Origin: Clostridiales bacterium UBA8960
Lineage (GTDB): Bacteria > Bacillota > Clostridia > Peptostreptococcales > Acidaminobacteraceae
Length of the DNA stretch: 11,582 nt
Reading direction: 5' to 3'
Assembly: GCA_003482695.1 (NCBI GenBank)
Contig: DMYC01000131.1
Coordinates: 1 to 11,582, forward strand
Of the stretch, positions 1-6,010 are shown one piece after another (position 1 is the first letter of the stretch; every line of letters starts with the position of its first letter). The notes under the pieces are model-generated. The model was given only the letters and a program-made list of their open reading frames with translations. It was not told the DNA's origin and did no database searches. The position numbers and the translations under genes were made by a program.

Positions 1-1
1 G

Positions 2-214
2 GCGATGATTAAAGTTTACAACAACCTTAAAGAGAATGGACTGAAATCAAAACTCATACTTCAGGTGCACGACGAATTGATTATAAACGTTCCAAAAGAT
101 GAACTGGATATCGTCAAAGATATATTGAAAAAAAGTATGGAAGAGGCTTATGCATTATCCGTGCCGCTTAAAATTGATATGAACACTGGAGTGAGTTGGT
201 ATGACGCAAAATAA
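2..214 (+). CDS. polA: DNA polymerase I, C-terminal fragment (gene runs in from the left edge)
   Basis: Only the last 70 codons are in the window; the reading frame is open to the left edge, so the start lies outside. The fragment carries LQVHDELI, the palm-domain motif C of family A DNA polymerases, whose His-Asp-Glu includes a metal-binding acidic residue. It ends in the usual short tail with GVSWYDAK, like many bacterial PolA proteins that end in a GxxWxxAK-type sequence. PolA fills gaps in DNA repair and replaces Okazaki primers. The stop codon overlaps the start of coaE by 14 bases, which suggests translational coupling; polA-coaE linkage is common in Firmicutes. Nothing can be said about the 3'-5' or 5'-3' exonuclease domains, which are upstream. 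Identity is secure from motif C plus context. Confidence 0.93.
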   Translation, partial: AMIKVYNNLKENGLKSKLILQVHDELIINVPKDELDIVKDILKKSMEEAYALSVPLKIDMNTGVSWYDAK

Positions 215-830
215 TGCGATTAAGAAAAAGCCCTTTATTATCGGCATCACAGGCAGCATCGGAACTGGCAAAAGTGAAGTCAGCCGATATTTGATGTCTC
301 TAGGTTACCCTGTAATCGATGCAGACCAAATAGCTAGGCAAGTCGTTATGCCGGGGGAGATTGGATTGCATCATATTGTTGAATCTTTTGGCGAAGGCGT
401 TCTGAATTTTGATCGATCTCTGAATCGTCGTAAACTTGCCGAAATCATTTTTAATAACGACATTTTAAGAGATCGACTCAACAATATATTGCATCCCATC
501 ATTAAGATGCGAATCAGAGATGAAATTAATCAATTTACATCTGAAGCAATCATTTTTGTCGATGTGCCACTTTTGTTTGAGACAGATTCTAAAGCCAATT
601 ATGACGAAGTCTTATTGGTCTATGCTTCAGAAGCAATAACACTAAAACGCATCATGGCGCGTGATCAGATTAGCGAGGATTTGGCTTTGAAGAAAATACG
701 CGCTCAAATGCCAATCGATTTAAAGCGCAGCATGTCCGATTATGTCATTTCCAATGACCGTGATTTGGAAGCGCTTCACAAGCAAATAGCGTTTTATTTG
801 AAGTTTGTGATTGAAAGGTTGCATAGTTGA
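201..830 (+). CDS. coaE: Dephospho-CoA kinase
   Basis: CoaE phosphorylates the 3'-hydroxyl of the ribose of dephospho-CoA with ATP, the last step of coenzyme A synthesis, in the cytosol. The 209-residue protein has the Walker A P-loop GSIGTGKS at residues 18-25, the DAD acid motif at 40-42 that lies near the substrate, the family HP motif in ILHPIIK, and DVPLLFET typical of the CoA-binding lid region. The N-terminus is about ten residues longer than many homologues, which often start close to the GITG strand, but ATG 201 has a GGAGTGAG ribosome site just upstream inside polA and no better ATG follows before the P-loop. It overlaps polA by 14 bases. No mutM/fpg gene lies between polA and coaE, unlike the Bacillus arrangement. 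A strong hairpin terminator begins 6 bases after the stop, so coaE ends its operon. Confidence 0.95.
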   Translation: MTQNNAIKKKPFIIGITGSIGTGKSEVSRYLMSLGYPVIDADQIARQVVMPGEIGLHHIVESFGEGVLNFDRSLNRRKLAEIIFNNDILRDRLNNILHPIIKMRIRDEINQFTSEAIIFVDVPLLFETDSKANYDEVLLVYASEAITLKRIMARDQISEDLALKKIRAQMPIDLKRSMSDYVISNDRDLEALHKQIAFYLKFVIERLHS

Positions 831-835
831 CAAAT

Positions 836-869
836 AAAAAAACGACCTAAAAATTAGGTCGTTTTTTTT
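836..869. terminator. Bidirectional intrinsic terminator shared by coaE and tRNA-Leu
   Basis: An 8-bp perfect stem, CGACCTAA (843-850) with TTAGGTCG (854-861), closes a 3-base loop. It is flanked by seven A on the left and eight T on the right, so either strand gives a hairpin followed by a U tract. Reading rightward it ends coaE; reading leftward it ends the tRNA gene, whose CCA end is only two bases away. One compact element thus serves both converging units. Confidence 0.9.
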
Positions 870-870
870 A

Positions 871-954
871 TGGTGCGGATGATGGGATTTGAACCCATAC
901 GAGTTACCTCACACGCCCCTCAAGCGTGCGTGTCTGCCGTTCCACCACATCCGC
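871..954 (-). tRNA. tRNA-Leu, anticodon GAG
   Basis: On the - strand this folds as a class II (long variable arm) tRNA of 84 bases including an encoded 3' CCA. The acceptor stem is GCGGATG with CATCCGC (7 bp), discriminator A. The anticodon stem is CACGC with GCGTG around the loop TTGAGGG, giving anticodon GAG, which reads CUC/CUU leucine codons. The variable arm has a 3-bp GAG/CTC stem with loop GTAA, and the T arm is ATGGG-TTCAAAT-CCCAT. The D region contains GTGGAACGGCAGAC, like other bacterial leucine tRNAs. It is the only - strand gene here, converges on coaE, and has its own promoter at 976-1004. The + strand of this stretch is open in one frame, but that is only the antisense of the tRNA. 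Confidence 0.96.
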
Positions 955-975
955 GTATCATGTTGCGACTTTTTT

Positions 976-1004
976 ATTATAGTTTTTGCATGGTTAAAAG
1001 TCAA
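976..1004 (-). promoter_or_regulatory. Sigma-70/SigA-type promoter of tRNA-Leu
   Basis: On the - strand a -35 box TTGACT (999-1004) is separated by exactly 17 bases from a perfect -10 box TATAAT (976-981). Transcription would start near 969, about 15 bases before the mature tRNA 5' end at 954. This near-consensus promoter fits the strong constitutive expression of a tRNA gene. Confidence 0.85.
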
Positions 1005-1040
1005 GGTTTTTTTCATTATCTTTTTCAACATTTATTCCTT

Positions 1041-1068
1041 TTGAAGTTTCACCCATAAATGTTATAAT
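1041..1068 (+). promoter_or_regulatory. Candidate promoter of the tauE-like/cheY unit
   Basis: TTGAAG (1041-1046), a 16-base spacer and a perfect TATAAT (1063-1068) would start transcription near 1075, about 27 bases before the permease ATG. It diverges from the tRNA promoter, with about 37 bases between the two -35 boxes. The spacer is one base short of ideal. Confidence 0.65.
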
Positions 1069-1101
1069 AAATAAAGCTTAAATTTACTTAAGGGAGAACT
1101 C

Positions 1102-1812
1102 ATGGACATCATATTTGCCTCAATCATCATATTTTTTGCAGCTTTGGTTCAAGGCGCTACTAGTTTTGGTTTTTCACTGATTGCTTTACCTCTACTCGGA
1201 CTTATTTTTGAACTGAAAGTGGTTGTGCCCACTCTTGTTTTATTTAGTATTGTGCTTAATTTGATCATTTTGGTTAAACTTAGAATACGTCCAGTTTTTA
1301 AAGAGATTGGCTTACTTACTTTATTCGCGATTCTTTTTATTCCACTTGGTGTAAGATTGCTTTTATTTGTTGATGAACGTATTTTGAAAGCCTGTATCAG
1401 TATTTTGCTTATTGGAATCGCACTCATTATGTTAAAAGGTTATAAACTGAATATAAAAAACAAAACCGTTTCATATATCATAACCGGAATATTGAGCGGT
1501 ATCCTAAACGGCGCGGTTTCATTAAGCGGCCCACCTGTTGTTGTTTTACTCGCGAATGACAACAAAAATAAAGTGGAATTCAGAAGCAGTCTAACGTTTT
1601 TGTTTATTACCCTTAACATTGTGACGATTATTCTTTACTATAATAAAGGCTTGTTTAACAACCCGACTTTAGTGAATATGGTCTCGCTTTTGCCCGTCAT
1701 GGTGATAGGCACTTTTTCTGGCATTTATTTAGGCAATAAAATTGACGATGTTAAATTTAAGAAAATGGTTTTGGTGTTATTGCTTTTTATGGGTGCTATG
1801 AATTTGATCTAA
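1102..1812 (+). CDS. TauE/SafE-family (DUF81) membrane permease
   Basis: This 236-residue, very hydrophobic protein has the layout of the TauE/SafE family: an N-terminal helix with VQGATSFGFSLIALPLL, and a second related half with GILSGILNGAVSLSGPPVV. These G/P/S-rich re-entrant-like motifs near the start of each half mark the family. About seven to eight membrane segments can be counted, with no signal peptide beyond the first helix. Characterised relatives export sulfite, sulfoacetate or related organosulfur anions, but substrates are unknown for most members and cannot be read from sequence. The start is well placed: AGGGAG at 1091-1096 lies 5 bases before ATG 1102. It sits in front of a CheY-like gene with a 24-base gap and no terminator between, so the two are probably cotranscribed. 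The family call is firm; the substrate is not. Confidence 0.85.
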   Translation: MDIIFASIIIFFAALVQGATSFGFSLIALPLLGLIFELKVVVPTLVLFSIVLNLIILVKLRIRPVFKEIGLLTLFAILFIPLGVRLLLFVDERILKACISILLIGIALIMLKGYKLNIKNKTVSYIITGILSGILNGAVSLSGPPVVVLLANDNKNKVEFRSSLTFLFITLNIVTIILYYNKGLFNNPTLVNMVSLLPVMVIGTFSGIYLGNKIDDVKFKKMVLVLLLFMGAMNLI

Positions 1813-1826
1813 ATGACATTATTGCT

Positions 1827-1833
1827 GGAGGTG
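1827..1833 (+). promoter_or_regulatory. Ribosome binding site fixing the cheY start
   Basis: GGAGGTG lies 3 bases before ATG 1837, or 5-6 bases if counted from the GGAGG core. The other in-frame ATG at 1813 overlaps the end of the permease gene and has no such site; it would add eight residues not expected in CheY proteins. The start at 1837 is therefore preferred. Confidence 0.8.
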
Positions 1834-1836
1834 TAT

Positions 1837-2199
1837 ATGAAAAAGAAAATTCTTGTCGTTGATGATGCATTGTTCATGAGAAAAATGCTGATTGATATTC
1901 TGACCAAGGCCGGATACGAAGTTGTAGCGGAAGCGGGAAATGGGATTGAAGCCTATCAGAAATTCAAGGAGTTCAAACCGGATTTGGTGACTATGGACAT
2001 TACAATGCCAGAGATGACCGGCATCGAAAGCGTTCGCATGATCACGAAAGAATTCCCCGATGCAAAGATTTTGATGTGCAGCGCCATGGGGCAAGAAGGC
2101 ATGGTGATCGATTCAGTCAAATCTGGCGCTAAGGGATTCATCGTTAAACCTTTCGTCGCAGAAAAAGTCATATCGGAAATTCAGAAATTAATAGGTTAG
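1837..2199 (+). CDS. cheY: CheY-like single-domain response regulator
   Basis: A 120-residue stand-alone receiver domain with every catalytic residue in place: acidic pair D9-D10, phospho-acceptor D54 (in VTMDITMP), S82 at the Thr/Ser switch position, and K104 (in VKPF). No output domain follows, so it must act by protein contact, as CheY does on the flagellar switch or as a phosphate shuttle. It begins MKKKILVVDD, which is typical of CheY from motile Clostridia. Neighbours include no kinase, CheA, or flagellar gene; instead it follows a TauE/SafE permease by 24 bases, and a terminator follows it. Whether it is the chemotaxis CheY or a paralogue used elsewhere cannot be decided here. The gene symbol is used in the family sense. 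Confidence 0.88.
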   Translation: MKKKILVVDDALFMRKMLIDILTKAGYEVVAEAGNGIEAYQKFKEFKPDLVTMDITMPEMTGIESVRMITKEFPDAKILMCSAMGQEGMVIDSVKSGAKGFIVKPFVAEKVISEIQKLIG

Positions 2200-2214
2200 A
2201 AACCTTGACATGAG

Positions 2215-2263
2215 CGGGACTAAAACAGCTTGATACACACTGTTTGAGTCCCGATTTTATTTT
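2215..2263 (+). terminator. Intrinsic terminator after cheY
   Basis: The stem CGGGACT (2215-2221) with AGTCCCG (2247-2253), then one mismatch, then AAACAG (2223-2228) with CTGTTT (2240-2245), closes an 11-base loop. A T-rich run (ATTTTATTTT) follows at 2254-2263. It begins 15 bases after the cheY stop and separates this unit from the rnf operon. Confidence 0.85.
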
Positions 2264-2282
2264 GTGTTATTATTGAAAAATC

Positions 2283-2300
2283 TTGATAACAAATTAACAT
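2283..2300 (+). promoter_or_regulatory. Candidate Rex operator overlapping the distal rnf promoter
   Basis: TTGATAA-CAAA-TTAACAT matches 12 of 14 defined positions of the clostridial-type Rex site TTGTTAA-N4-TTAACAA. Its right half contains the -35 box of the candidate promoter at 2294-2322, so a bound repressor would block it. Rex senses the NADH/NAD+ ratio, which is a sensible input for an NAD+-reducing Rnf complex. The match is imperfect and lies in AT-rich DNA, so it remains a prediction. Confidence 0.45.
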
Positions 2301-2322
2301 TAAAACATTTATGTGATACACT
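2294..2322 (+). promoter_or_regulatory. Candidate distal promoter of the rnf operon
   Basis: TTAACA (2294-2299), a 17-base spacer and TACACT (2317-2322) predict a start near 2329 and a leader of about 220 bases. Both boxes deviate by one or two bases from consensus but the spacing is ideal. Confidence 0.45.
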
Positions 2323-2438
2323 AGAAATGTTAATAATTAGAAACAAATAGCTGATATCAAGGACTTCAAGCAAAATAAGATTGGTAAATCTTTAACCATA
2401 TATGCGTCTGAAATATTGAAATTTCAACGTGTCGTGCA

Positions 2439-2467
2439 TTGACCTCAATAATATTTTATAGTATTAT
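2439..2467 (+). promoter_or_regulatory. Candidate proximal promoter of the rnf operon
   Basis: TTGACC (2439-2444), a 17-base spacer and TATTAT (2462-2467) predict a start near 2474 and a leader of about 80 bases. Each box is one base from consensus, making this the best-matching promoter in the leader. The dyad CAATAATA (2446-2453) / TATTATTG (2462-2469) covers its spacer and -10 and could be an operator. Confidence 0.6.
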
Positions 2468-2552
2468 TGTTAGTGGTAAGATTAGAAATTGTATACAGTA
2501 TAATTTCTTTTCCATAAAGTTTCGTCAAAATTTTCTAAAGGGGTGAGTATAA

Positions 2553-3866
2553 ATGGGGCTTTTAACTTTTAAAGGAGGAATCCATCCTCCGCACGCTAAA
2601 AAATCGACTGAACATCTACCGATTGTTGATTTCTTAGGCCCTAAGGTTCTTGAGATTCCTTTAAGGCAGCATATCGGTGCGCCTTGTGAACCTACGGTAA
2701 AAAAAGGTGACGAGGTCAAAGTTGGTGAGTTGATCGGTGCCGCGGGTGGTTTCGTGTCAGCTAATGTCCACAGTTCTGTTTCTGGTACGGTTCTGGATGT
2801 TAGAAAACAAAATACGGCATACGGATTTGATACTTGTGTGGTCATTGAAAATGATGAAAAATACGAGTTGCACGAATCTGTAAAACCAAAACCTGATTAC
2901 AAAACGCTATCGGGTAAAGAAATCGTGGATCTTATTAAAGACGCGGGTATTGTTGGTATGGGTGGCGCAGGTTTTCCAACTCATGTTAAATTATCTCCAC
3001 CGCCAGACAAAACAATTGATACGATTGTACTTAACGGTGCTGAATGCGAGCCTTATCTAACATGTGACCACAGATTGATGCTTGAAGAATCCGGTCTTAT
3101 TATCAAAGGTTTGCAAATTCTCATGCATGCACTTGGCGTTAAAAATGGTGTGATCGGAATTGAGAACAATAAACCTGATGCAATCGCTACGATGACTGAA
3201 GCTGCAAAGAACACGGATATTAAAGTCGTCGGTCTAAAAACAAAGTACCCTCAAGGGGCAGAGAAACAGCTTATTTTCGCTTGTACTGGAAGGACGATTC
3301 CATCAGGTGGCTTGCCGATGGATATTGGCGTCGTCGTGAACAACGTCGCAACCGCTGCGACGATCGGCAATCTGTTTGAAACGGGGATACCTTTAGTTGA
3401 GCGCGTTTGCACAGTGACAGGAAAAGGCATAAAATCACCTAAAAACATCAGATTTAAGGTCGGTACACCTCTTAAAGCGTTGATCGATTTTTGTGATGGT
3501 TACAATGGCACACCTGGCAAAATTTTACTAGGCGGCCCGATGATGGGCGTTGCACAGTTCTCTGATGCGTTACCAGCGATGAAAAATACGTCAGGCATTC
3601 TCGTGTTTAGTCCAGAAGAAGCTAAGTTGCCAGAACCGACGGCATGCATCAAATGTGGCAAATGCGTCACAATTTGTCCTATCAATCTTGAACCTATTCA
3701 AATTAGCGCTTATGCTTTAATGCACGATTATGATAAAGCGGCTAAATACAATGCGCTTGACTGTATCGAATGTGGCTCATGTTCGTTTATATGTCCTGCA
3801 AAAAGGCCACTTCTTCAATCCATTCGCGTTGCAAAGCGTGAAATATTGGCAAGAAAGAGAAAATAG
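2553..3866 (+). CDS. rnfC: Rnf complex subunit RnfC (NADH/NAD+-side, FMN and Fe-S)
   Basis: RnfC is the peripheral subunit of the ferredoxin:NAD+ oxidoreductase (Rnf) where NAD+ is reduced. The 437-residue protein starts with the family motif FKGGIHPP, continues with a barrel-sandwich/biotinyl-like section, and then a nucleotide/flavin-binding domain related to NuoF, seen in GMGGAGFPT (135-143) and NGAECEPY (161-168). Near the C-terminus are two [4Fe-4S] motifs, C365/C368/C371/C375 (CIKCGKCVTICP) and C404/C407/C410/C414 (CIECGSCSFICP). Clostridial RnfC lacks the long C-terminal repeats of the gammaproteobacterial protein, and this one ends soon after the second cluster. The start at ATG 2553 has AGGGGTG 7 bases upstream. 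It opens the operon; rnfD begins 12 bases after its stop. Confidence 0.96.
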   Translation: MGLLTFKGGIHPPHAKKSTEHLPIVDFLGPKVLEIPLRQHIGAPCEPTVKKGDEVKVGELIGAAGGFVSANVHSSVSGTVLDVRKQNTAYGFDTCVVIENDEKYELHESVKPKPDYKTLSGKEIVDLIKDAGIVGMGGAGFPTHVKLSPPPDKTIDTIVLNGAECEPYLTCDHRLMLEESGLIIKGLQILMHALGVKNGVIGIENNKPDAIATMTEAAKNTDIKVVGLKTKYPQGAEKQLIFACTGRTIPSGGLPMDIGVVVNNVATAATIGNLFETGIPLVERVCTVTGKGIKSPKNIRFKVGTPLKALIDFCDGYNGTPGKILLGGPMMGVAQFSDALPAMKNTSGILVFSPEEAKLPEPTACIKCGKCVTICPINLEPIQISAYALMHDYDKAAKYNALDCIECGSCSFICPAKRPLLQSIRVAKREILARKRK

Positions 3867-3872
3867 GGGAGG
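3866..3872 (+). promoter_or_regulatory. Ribosome binding site fixing the rnfD start
   Basis: GGGGAGG directly abuts ATG 3873, which is too close for initiation, but lies 6 bases before the in-frame ATG 3879. The second ATG is therefore the likelier start. Confidence 0.75.
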
Positions 3873-3878
3873 ATGACA

Positions 3879-4814
3879 ATGGAAAATAGATTAACGGTAT
3901 CATCATCACCTCATATTAGATCTTCTGAAACGACACAAAAGATTATGAGGGATGTTACGATAGCACTTGCACCGGCAGCAGCATATGGCGTATATAATTT
4001 TGGAATGCGCGCACTGATTATTTTGGTGATATCCATCGTTACAGCGATGGTGACTGAGGCCGCTTGCCAAAAGATCAGACAACAAACCATAACGATCGAT
4101 GACTTTAGTGCAGTTGTGACTGGACTGTTGCTCGGTATGAATTTGCCTTCAACAGTGCCATACTGGATTCCAGTTGTAGGTAGCATATTTGCAATTGCCA
4201 TCGTAAAACAAGCATTTGGTGGATTAGGTCACAACTTTATCAACCCTGCACTTGCAGCACGTGCGCTTTTGGTCGCATCATGGCCTGTTCAAATGACGAC
4301 ATGGTCTTCTGTTACAACTGATGCCACTGCCACTGCTACAGTACTTGGCATATTAAAAGAAGGCACTGGTGCTCAATTACCGAGCCTTATGGACATGTTG
4401 ATCGGTAGAATAGGTGGCAGTATCGGTGAGACCTCTGCACTTCTCCTTTTAGTGGGTGGGTTATATCTCATATATAAAGGTATTATTTCGATTAAAATTC
4501 CAGGGATTTACATTGGAACAGTCGCAATCTTAACATTATTTATAACGGGTTTTGACTTAACGACAACGATGATTCATATTCTCTCAGGTGGTTTGAGTTT
4601 AGGTGCTTTCTTTATGGCGACAGATTATGCGTCTTCACCTATTACACCAAGGGGACAGATTTTCTATGCACTCGGAATGGGGCTTATAACGGTTGTCATC
4701 CGTTTTTATGGTGGTTATCCTGAGGGTGTTTCATATTCAATCTTGCTTATGAATGTTGCAGCGCCATTGATTGATAAATACTCTAAACAACGCGTGTTTG
4801 GGGGTGCGAAATAA
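3879..4814 (+). CDS. rnfD: Rnf complex subunit RnfD (membrane, covalent flavin)
   Basis: RnfD is an integral membrane subunit homologous to NqrB; it carries a covalently bound FMN and takes part in coupling electron flow to ion transport. The protein (312 residues from ATG 3879) begins with SSSPHIRS, close to the conserved S-P-H motif at the N-terminus of the family, followed by about eight to ten hydrophobic helices. It contains the conserved GGLGHNFINPALAAR segment. The expected flavinylation motif (usually S-G-A-T or S/T-x-A-T) appears as ATATV, placing the acceptor at Thr154; the serine-glycine form is absent. MATDYASSP near the end also fits the family. I chose ATG 3879 over ATG 3873 because of ribosome-site spacing. 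The stop overlaps the rnfG start in TAATG. Confidence 0.95.
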   Translation: MENRLTVSSSPHIRSSETTQKIMRDVTIALAPAAAYGVYNFGMRALIILVISIVTAMVTEAACQKIRQQTITIDDFSAVVTGLLLGMNLPSTVPYWIPVVGSIFAIAIVKQAFGGLGHNFINPALAARALLVASWPVQMTTWSSVTTDATATATVLGILKEGTGAQLPSLMDMLIGRIGGSIGETSALLLLVGGLYLIYKGIISIKIPGIYIGTVAILTLFITGFDLTTTMIHILSGGLSLGAFFMATDYASSPITPRGQIFYALGMGLITVVIRFYGGYPEGVSYSILLMNVAAPLIDKYSKQRVFGGAK

Positions 4815-5407
4815 TGAAAGATATTATTAAAACGGGTTTAGTGCTATTAATCGTAAGTCTTGTTGCCGCTTTAGCGCTTGGTATGACGAACGAAGTTACG
4901 AAAGATAAGATTGCGGAACAAAGATTCTTGGCTAATGAACTTGCAAAAAAAGAAGTTCTATCGATTGCCGCAGTGTTTGAAGACATCACTGGTGAAAATT
5001 TGGAAATGTTGAAAGATAAATTTCAACCCATTACGGAAGCCTATCTAGGCAAAGATGCGAATGGCGATGTCATTGGTTACGTATTCAAATCTACACCTAC
5101 TGGATTTGGAGGCAATATTGAAGTCGTTACCGGAATTGATGTGGATGGCAATGTAACGGGATTACGTGTTGGTAGTCATAACGAGACACCAGGTTTAGGT
5201 GCAAAAGCAAAGGACGAAGCGTTTTTCGGACAGTATGCAGGGAAATCTGCAGCTTCTGAGATTGGCACTTCCAAGACAAGCGCAACTGGAAACGACATTC
5301 AAGCAATCACTGGTGCAACGATTTCAAGTGTTGCCATTTCCAACGGTGCAAATGTTTCGATCGAAGCATTTAACTGGATTATTGAGAATGGGGGTATTGG
5401 AAATTGA
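4814..5407 (+). CDS. rnfG: Rnf complex subunit RnfG (covalent FMN, extracytoplasmic)
   Basis: RnfG, homologous to NqrC, has one N-terminal membrane helix and an outward-facing FMN-binding domain. In this 197-residue protein the helix spans about residues 6-25. The FMN-binding domain includes GFGGNIEVVTGID and HNETPGLGAK (the typical E-T-P-G-L-G motif), and the flavinylation motif TGATISS, in which Thr169 should carry FMN through a phosphoester bond. That attachment needs an ApbE flavin transferase, for which no gene is in this window. ATG 4814 overlaps the rnfD stop by one base and has GGGGGTG (4800-4806) 7 bases upstream. Its TGA stop overlaps the TTG start of rnfE, so D, G and E are probably translationally coupled. 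Confidence 0.95.
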   Translation: MKDIIKTGLVLLIVSLVAALALGMTNEVTKDKIAEQRFLANELAKKEVLSIAAVFEDITGENLEMLKDKFQPITEAYLGKDANGDVIGYVFKSTPTGFGGNIEVVTGIDVDGNVTGLRVGSHNETPGLGAKAKDEAFFGQYAGKSAASEIGTSKTSATGNDIQAITGATISSVAISNGANVSIEAFNWIIENGGIGN

Positions 5408-5997
5408 AGATAAGTCATTTAACTAAAGGTATCCTTAGAGAAAATCCGATTTTTGTTCAATTGCTAGGTATGTGTCCAACTCTTGCGGTCACAACATCTG
5501 CGATCAATGGTGTGGGTATGGGTCTCGCAACGACGGCTGTTCTAGTCAGTTCAAATATCGTTATTTCACTTATTAGACGATTAATCCCAGCTCAAGTAAG
5601 AATTCCTGCATTTGTTGTTGTCATTTCAACATTTGTTACAGTTGTCGGAATGATGATGGAAGCCTTTTTGCCTGATTTGTTTAGCGCACTTGGCCTCTTT
5701 ATTCCACTGATCGTTGTAAACTGTGTTATTTTAGCTAGAGCAGAGGCGTTTGCATCCAAAAATGGTGTTGTGGACTCCGCACTAGACGGCATAGGGATGG
5801 GATTGGGCTTCACATTGGCACTTATGGTGTTAGGGGCAGTTCGCGAGATAATTGGCAATGGCAGTATTTTTGACATTTCGATTCTCGGGGCAAATTATCA
5901 ACCGGCACTTATTATGATTCTGCCTCCAGGTGGATTCTTAGCACTTGGTTTACTATTGGCACTATATAATAGTTACCAAATAAAGAAAGCGAAATAA
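5404..5997 (+). CDS. rnfE: Rnf complex subunit RnfE (membrane), TTG start
   Basis: RnfE is a six-helix membrane subunit homologous to NqrD and, more distantly, to its partner RnfA. The 197-residue protein carries LGMCPTLAVTTS with C24 and VVNCVILA with C107; in NqrD/E and Rnf structures the equivalent cysteines of the two partners bind an Fe-S cluster inside the membrane. LDGIGMGLGFTLAL and GAVREIIGNGS are typical of the family. No ATG is available: the frame opens with TTG 5404, within TTGA that also forms the rnfG stop, after a G-rich site GGGGGT (5390-5395). The resulting N-terminus, ending in HLTKGILRENP, matches the usual start of the family, so the TTG start is credible. rnfA follows after 13 bases. 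Confidence 0.94.
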   Translation: MKISHLTKGILRENPIFVQLLGMCPTLAVTTSAINGVGMGLATTAVLVSSNIVISLIRRLIPAQVRIPAFVVVISTFVTVVGMMMEAFLPDLFSALGLFIPLIVVNCVILARAEAFASKNGVVDSALDGIGMGLGFTLALMVLGAVREIIGNGSIFDISILGANYQPALIMILPPGGFLALGLLLALYNSYQIKKAK

Positions 5998-6010
5998 GGG
6001 GGGGTTGTAA

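Larger units (their letters stand above)
2264..2552 (+). other. Non-coding leader of the rnf operon
   Basis: No protein gene of credible length or ribosome binding site lies in these roughly 290 bases; the sequence is strongly AT-rich. It holds two promoter-like pairs (2294-2322 and 2439-2467), a Rex-operator-like dyad (2283-2300), a hairpin AAGATT-GGTA-AATCTT (2377-2392), a 12-base perfect palindrome TTGAAATTTCAA (2416-2427), and an 8-bp dyad CAATAATA/TATTATTG (2446-2469). A further TATAAT at 2499-2504 has no convincing -35. I do not recognise a known riboswitch fold. The rnfC ribosome site AGGGGTG (2539-2545) ends the leader. Confidence 0.6.

Noticed and set aside
870..1058. Open + strand frame of 62 codons
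   Set aside because: It is the antisense of the tRNA-Leu gene; such frames, with a GFEP-like stretch from the T arm, are a familiar false gene. It has no ribosome binding site.
1149..1427. - strand open frame opposite the permease gene, and similar ones opposite cheY, rnfC, rnfD, rnfE and mreB
   Set aside because: All are antisense shadows of well-supported genes, with no ribosome sites or recognisable domains.
2499..2504. Perfect TATAAT close to rnfC
   Set aside because: No acceptable -35 box is found 16-18 bases upstream and there is no extended TG, so I did not call a promoter.
5199..5426. Open + strand frame of 75 codons inside rnfG
   Set aside because: It lies in another frame of rnfG, has no ribosome site and looks like no protein; rnfG and rnfE account for the bases.
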